This document shows positions 60,520-64,000 of a stretch of DNA of 64,000 bases, piece by piece. This DNA comes from Dissulfurispira thermophila (GTDB lineage Bacteria; Nitrospirota; Thermodesulfovibrionia; Thermodesulfovibrionales; Dissulfurispiraceae). Where the stretch lies: assembly GCF_014701235.1 (NCBI RefSeq), contig NZ_AP022873.1:248001-312000 (forward strand). The letters run 5' to 3'. The notes under the pieces were generated by a model. The model was not told the DNA's origin and searched no databases. It saw only the letters and a list, made by a program, of their open reading frames with translations. Position 1 is the first letter of the stretch. Each line of letters opens with the position of its first letter. Both the position numbers and the translations under genes were made by a program.

Positions 60520-61959
60520 ATGAATCAGATAAAACTTTATAAGGCAAAATCTCTTAGGGGTGAGATTACACCTCCACCTGACAAGTCCATCACTCATAGG
60601 GCTATCATGTTTACCTCCCTTGCAGATGGCAAGAGTATTATAAGAAATCCCCTCTTAGCAGAAGACCCTGTAAGCACCATGAACGCCATGAGGGCACTGG
60701 GAGTGACCATAGAGGCTGAAGGCTTAAGGCTTAAGGCTGAAGGAAGCGGGCAGAAGATAAAAAATCAAAATAACTTCGGCCTTCAGCCTGCAGCCTTGAT
60801 TGTTCACGGAAAAGGTCTTCATGGACTCAGGGAGCCCTTTGATGTCATAAATTGTGGAAATTCTGGCACAACCGCAAGACTTATCTCAGGTATTCTTGCT
60901 GGAAATCCATTTTTCTCTGTTCTCACAGGAGATGATTCCTTAAAGCAGAGACCCATGGCAAGGGTGATTAATCCCCTAAGAAAGATGGGTGCAAGGATAA
61001 TGGCAAGGCATGATGATAAATATCTGCCGATGGCAATAAAAGGCGGTGGCCTCAAGGCAATAAGATATGAGATGCCCGTTGCCTCTGCACAGGTTAAGTC
61101 CTGTCTGATCCTTGCAGGTCTTTATGCAGAGGGAACCACAGAGATAATAGAGCCCCAGAAGTCCCGTGACCATACAGAGAGGATGCTTAGGGCAATGGGA
61201 GCGGAGATAAAGGCTGGTGAAGAGGTGAAGAGGTTAAGAGGTGAAGAGGAAAAACTTTATCCAATTCATCCCTTCAACCATTCACCACTTCACCCATTCA
61301 CCACTTCAGTCTCTTTAACCAGTAACCTTAAGCCTTTTGATATAACAGTCCCTGGTGATTTCTCATCAGCAGCCTTTTTTATTGTTGGGGCATTAATAGT
61401 CCCTCACTCAGAGGTATTGATAAGGAATGTCGTCCTAAATCCCACGAGGACAGGCCTCCTTGATGTTATAAAAGAGATGGGAGCAGACTTAGAGATAGAC
61501 AATATAAGGGATGTCTCTGGTGAGCCTGTGGGGGATATTTATGTAAAGACTGCAGATAGCCTTAAGGCTGTAAAGATTGCAAGAGAAAGGATCCCCTCTC
61601 TTATTGATGAATTCCCTGTATTATGTATATTAGCAACTCAAGCAGATGGAATCACAGAGATAAGGGGTGCCGAGGAACTGAGGATAAAGGAATCAGACAG
61701 GATTAAGGCGATGGCAACACAACTGAAAAAATTAGGGATTGAGCTTGAGGAATACCCTGACGGTATTGCAATTAAAGGTAAGACATCTTTAAAGGGGGCT
61801 ATAGTAGAAAGCTATCATGACCATAGGATAGCTATGTCCCTTGCCATTGCTGCACTCGTGGCAGAAGGTGTAACAACAATTGATAATGCATCTTGCGTTG
61901 ATATATCATTCCCGGGCTTTTTTGAAGAATTAAAGAGACTATATATCGCACATGGGTAA
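60520..61959 (+). CDS. aroA: 3-phosphoshikimate 1-carboxyvinyltransferase (EPSP synthase)
   Basis: 479 residues, about 45 more than the usual ~430. PPDKSITHRAIMFTSLADGK, NCGNSGTTARLISGIL, LKQRPMARVINPLRKMGA, FSSAAFFIVGAL and the C-terminal IVESYHDHRIAMSLAIAAL blocks are intact. The extra length is made of two repeat inserts, 60712-60796 and 61216-61309, both in surface-loop positions between conserved strands. Overlaps cmk by 8 bp. Confidence 0.96.
   Translation: MNQIKLYKAKSLRGEITPPPDKSITHRAIMFTSLADGKSIIRNPLLAEDPVSTMNAMRALGVTIEAEGLRLKAEGSGQKIKNQNNFGLQPAALIVHGKGLHGLREPFDVINCGNSGTTARLISGILAGNPFFSVLTGDDSLKQRPMARVINPLRKMGARIMARHDDKYLPMAIKGGGLKAIRYEMPVASAQVKSCLILAGLYAEGTTEIIEPQKSRDHTERMLRAMGAEIKAGEEVKRLRGEEEKLYPIHPFNHSPLHPFTTSVSLTSNLKPFDITVPGDFSSAAFFIVGALIVPHSEVLIRNVVLNPTRTGLLDVIKEMGADLEIDNIRDVSGEPVGDIYVKTADSLKAVKIARERIPSLIDEFPVLCILATQADGITEIRGAEELRIKESDRIKAMATQLKKLGIELEEYPDGIAIKGKTSLKGAIVESYHDHRIAMSLAIAALVAEGVTTIDNASCVDISFPGFFEELKRLYIAHG
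60712..60796 (+). repeat. In-frame facing GGCTTAA/GGCTGAA arrays in aroA, insert 1
   Basis: GAGGCTGAAGGCTTAAGGCT and further units (60712-60743) face GGCCTTCAGCCTGCAGCC (60779-60796). Same family as the composite repeat at 33344 and 15739. Reads EAEGLRLKAEGSGQ ... FGLQPAAL. Confidence 0.85.
61216..61309 (+). repeat. In-frame facing GGTGAAGA arrays in aroA, insert 2
   Basis: GGTGAAGAGGTGAAGAGG plus TTAAGAGGTGAAGAGG (61216-61249) face the complementary type ATTCACCACTTCACCCATTC (about 61280-61299). The arms could pair in the mRNA. Reads EEVKRLRGEEEK ... PFNHSPLHPFTTS. Confidence 0.85.
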
Positions 61960-62620
61960 GGTAATCGCTATAGATGGACCATCAGGTGCTGGTAAGAGCA
62001 CCTTGTCTAAGCTTATTGCAGAAAGGCTTGGTTTTCAGTTCCTCGATACTGGAGCACTATATCGTGCCACAGCACTGCATTTGATGAGAAATGGTTTAAA
62101 AGAAGACAGCACTGATGAAGAGATTGCAAGTGCACTAAAAGGCGTGGAGATAGTGTTTATAGACGAAAAGGTCTTTTTAAAAGACACATCACGGTCATAT
62201 GAAGAAGATGTATCAGAGCAGATAAGGACGACTGACATAGGACATTATGCATCTGTCTTTTCAGCAAAAAAAGTGGTCAGGGACTTCTTACTTCAGAAAC
62301 AAAGAGATGCTGCTATTGAAAACAATATTGTGGCAGAGGGCAGAGATATGACAACCGTTGTATTTCCACATGCATGGAGAAAGTTTTTTCTCGATGCCTC
62401 TGAACAAGGAAGGGCAAAAAGACGGTATCTTCAGCTAAAAGAGAAAGGCATTGATATTACAATGGAAGATGCATTAAGAGATATACAAGAAAGGGATAGA
62501 CGGGACAGCAACAGAGATATAGCCCCACTTAAAAGGGCTGATGATGCAATATATATAGATACTACTGATATGAGCATGGATGAAGTCTTAGAAAGGATGC
62601 TGGAGGCAATAGGTAATTAA
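61952..62620 (+). CDS. cmk: Cytidylate kinase
   Basis: 222 residues. P-loop IDGPSGAGKSTLSK and FLDTGALYRATALHLM are CMK signatures; VAEGRDMTTVVFPHA and IQERDRRDSNRDIAPLKRAD follow. It phosphorylates CMP and dCMP. In many bacteria the order is aroA-cmk-plsC-ispH-rpsA, as far as seen here. Confidence 0.95.
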   Translation: MGKVIAIDGPSGAGKSTLSKLIAERLGFQFLDTGALYRATALHLMRNGLKEDSTDEEIASALKGVEIVFIDEKVFLKDTSRSYEEDVSEQIRTTDIGHYASVFSAKKVVRDFLLQKQRDAAIENNIVAEGRDMTTVVFPHAWRKFFLDASEQGRAKRRYLQLKEKGIDITMEDALRDIQERDRRDSNRDIAPLKRADDAIYIDTTDMSMDEVLERMLEAIGN

Positions 62621-62654
62621 AATTTTACATTTTCTTATACGACCTTTAGTATAT

Positions 62655-63221
62655 TTGCTATTTAAGATAATCTTTAGGCTTAAAGTGTATGACCTGAAAT
62701 CTATTCCTGAAAAAGGTGGAGTGATAATTGCTGCTAACCATATAAGTTTTCTTGACCCCCCACTCTTATGGGCAGTTTTAAAAAGGAAGCCAACCTTTAT
62801 TGCAAAAAAGTATCTCTTTTCTGTGCCGATTATAGGGCATATAGTCAGGCTTTACTCTATACCAGTTGATGTAGTTAGGACGCGACCGTCAACTATAAAG
62901 GAAGCTGTGAGGAGGCTTAAAAATGGGGAACTGCTTGTTATATTTCCTGAAGGGGGAATAAATCATGATGGAAGTTTTATTAATGCAAAAAGAGGCATTG
63001 GCATGATTGCATCTATGAGCGGTGCTTGTGTGGTCCCAGCCTTTATTGACGGTACACAAAGGGTGCTGCCAGTTGGAGCAAGATTTTTTAAGATGTCTAA
63101 TATAACATTGCGTTTTGGTTGTCCTTTGAAATTAGAGAAAGGCGAGGATGAAGATGAATTTGGAGAAAGGATATGCAGAGATATAATGGATAGGATAAAG
63201 AGCTTAGGCTCTTGCCTATAG
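62655..63221 (+). CDS. plsC: 1-acyl-sn-glycerol-3-phosphate acyltransferase
   Basis: 188 residues from a TTG at 62655. No ATG or GTG is available upstream in frame before the TAG at 62610, though the open frame includes hydrophobic residues resembling a longer N-terminus (LIRPLVYLL), so an ATT start is conceivable. Catalytic NHISFLD (HX4D) and FPEGGIN motifs are present. It makes phosphatidic acid, the substrate of CdsA at 29893. Probably co-transcribed with cmk. Confidence 0.9.
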   Translation: MLFKIIFRLKVYDLKSIPEKGGVIIAANHISFLDPPLLWAVLKRKPTFIAKKYLFSVPIIGHIVRLYSIPVDVVRTRPSTIKEAVRRLKNGELLVIFPEGGINHDGSFINAKRGIGMIASMSGACVVPAFIDGTQRVLPVGARFFKMSNITLRFGCPLKLEKGEDEDEFGERICRDIMDRIKSLGSCL

Positions 63222-63258
63222 TCTATTTAATCCTGTATTCTAATATTTAAGTTGTGTT

Positions 63259-64000
63259 ATGGGAAATAGTCTTGAAATAATAGTAGCTAAACGAGCGGGC
63301 TTCTGCTTTGGTGTAAAAAGGGCTGTTGATCTGGCATTTGATGCTGCCAATAAAAATAGCCAAAAAGGTGATGTGAGGTGTTGCAGTGTTTATACCCTTG
63401 GACCTATTATCCACAATCCACAAGTGATAGAGAAACTAAAGTCAGAAGGTGTAGAACCTACAGATGATATAGACAATCCAAATATAAAAACCATTATAAT
63501 AAGAACTCATGGTGTTCAGCAAGAAATATCTGAAAGGCTATCTCAAAAGGGATATGAAGTAATAGATGCTACATGTCCTTTTGTTAAAAAGGCACAACAA
63601 TATGCTAAACTTCTAAAGGAAGAAGGGTATCAGATTGTTATCATCGGAGATAAAGGACACCCAGAGGTTAAAGGCTTGATGAGTTATGCTGGAAAGGATG
63701 TTATTGTGGTTAATAAAGAAGATAGTTTACCTTCTCTTAAAAGCAGAGTTGGGTTTATTGTTCAGACAACCCAGCCATTAGATGTTTTGAAAAAATTCAT
63801 ATCAGAGGCTGTGGAACAAGTAAAGGAACTGAAGGTATTCAATACTATTTGTAATTCCACTGCATTAAGACTCAAAGAGACAAAAGACATGACAAAAGAT
63901 GTAGATCTTATGATAGTTGTGGGCGGTAAAAATAGTGCCAACACAACACAGCTTACTCAGCTATGCAATTCTGTATCTATTCCGGCATATCATATAGAGA
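63259..64000 (+). CDS. ispH: 4-hydroxy-3-methylbut-2-enyl diphosphate reductase, 5' part
   Basis: 247 codons open from the ATG at 63259 to the window edge, no stop. Cluster-binding cysteines appear in KRAGFCFGVKRAV (C15), ATCPFV and ICNSTALR; IRTHGV and DKGHPEVKG hold the substrate-binding histidines. It makes IPP and DMAPP, the last step of the MEP pathway that starts with dxr here. About 50 residues of the catalytic domain remain beyond the edge; in some anaerobes ispH is fused to ribosomal protein S1, which cannot be judged here. Confidence 0.94.
   Translation, partial: MGNSLEIIVAKRAGFCFGVKRAVDLAFDAANKNSQKGDVRCCSVYTLGPIIHNPQVIEKLKSEGVEPTDDIDNPNIKTIIIRTHGVQQEISERLSQKGYEVIDATCPFVKKAQQYAKLLKEEGYQIVIIGDKGHPEVKGLMSYAGKDVIVVNKEDSLPSLKSRVGFIVQTTQPLDVLKKFISEAVEQVKELKVFNTICNSTALRLKETKDMTKDVDLMIVVGGKNSANTTQLTQLCNSVSIPAYHIE

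Overview
The window looks like part of the chromosome of a Gram-negative, anaerobic or microaerophilic diazotroph. It encodes a Mo-nitrogenase cluster regulated by NifI-type PII proteins, a lipid A pathway (gnnA, gnnB, lpxB, msbA, waaA, lpxK), menaquinone synthesis by the futalosine route (mqnE, mqnC, mqnB), c-type haem proteins and haem- or zinc-equipped chemoreceptors. This mix fits the Nitrospirota (Thermodesulfovibrio-like lineages) or the Desulfobacterota; no rRNA gene or single marker here decides between them.

Layout. 1-10.8 kb: nifD (tail), nifK, a fused nifEN, nifX, nifI1, nifI2, a short nifB and a HesA/MoeB-like gene, then a hicBA toxin-antitoxin pair and a modABC transporter that can supply molybdate. 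11-16 kb: a chemoreceptor with a c-type haem motif, a 193-bp tandem repeat and a complete IS21-family element with a visible target duplication. 16-22 kb: a sigma-54-preceded nitrogen operon (small NifA-like HTH protein, porin, amtB, glnK), an amtB remnant, a class I amidotransferase, a second PII gene and glnA. 22-26.3 kb, minus strand: a diguanylate cyclase, a CZB chemoreceptor and cheW. 26.4-33.2 kb, minus strand: rfaE2, nudix, rseP, dxr, cdsA, uppS and an FG-GAP protein. 33.6-42.5 kb: a BamD-like lipoprotein, a sirohaem gene and the lipid A/Kdo operon. 42.5-54.7 kb: uvrA, the menaquinone genes, a TrxB-like flavoprotein, folD, pyrE, osmC, a triheme cytochrome and nadB. 54.7-64 kb: pyk and an aromatic amino-acid operon (pheA, hisC, aroF, tyrA, aroA) continuing into cmk, plsC and ispH, which runs off the window.

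The most unusual property is a swarm of short, degenerate tandem arrays, mostly of 7-8 bp period, plus small hairpins. They occur between genes and also, without breaking the frame, inside conserved enzymes: NifEN, AroA, LpxB, WaaA, LpxK, UvrA, Dxr, MqnE, MqnC, MqnB, NadB. They appear to make up the NifE-NifN fusion linker, part of a signal peptide, several protein tails and the Shine-Dalgarno regions of modB and modC. Other points worth a second look are an exactly shared 126-bp 5' end between two PII genes (probable gene conversion), an empty-site copy of the IS21 target elsewhere in the window, a stand-alone NifA-like DNA-binding domain behind a sigma-54 promoter, and a thioredoxin-reductase homologue lacking the usual NADPH motifs.
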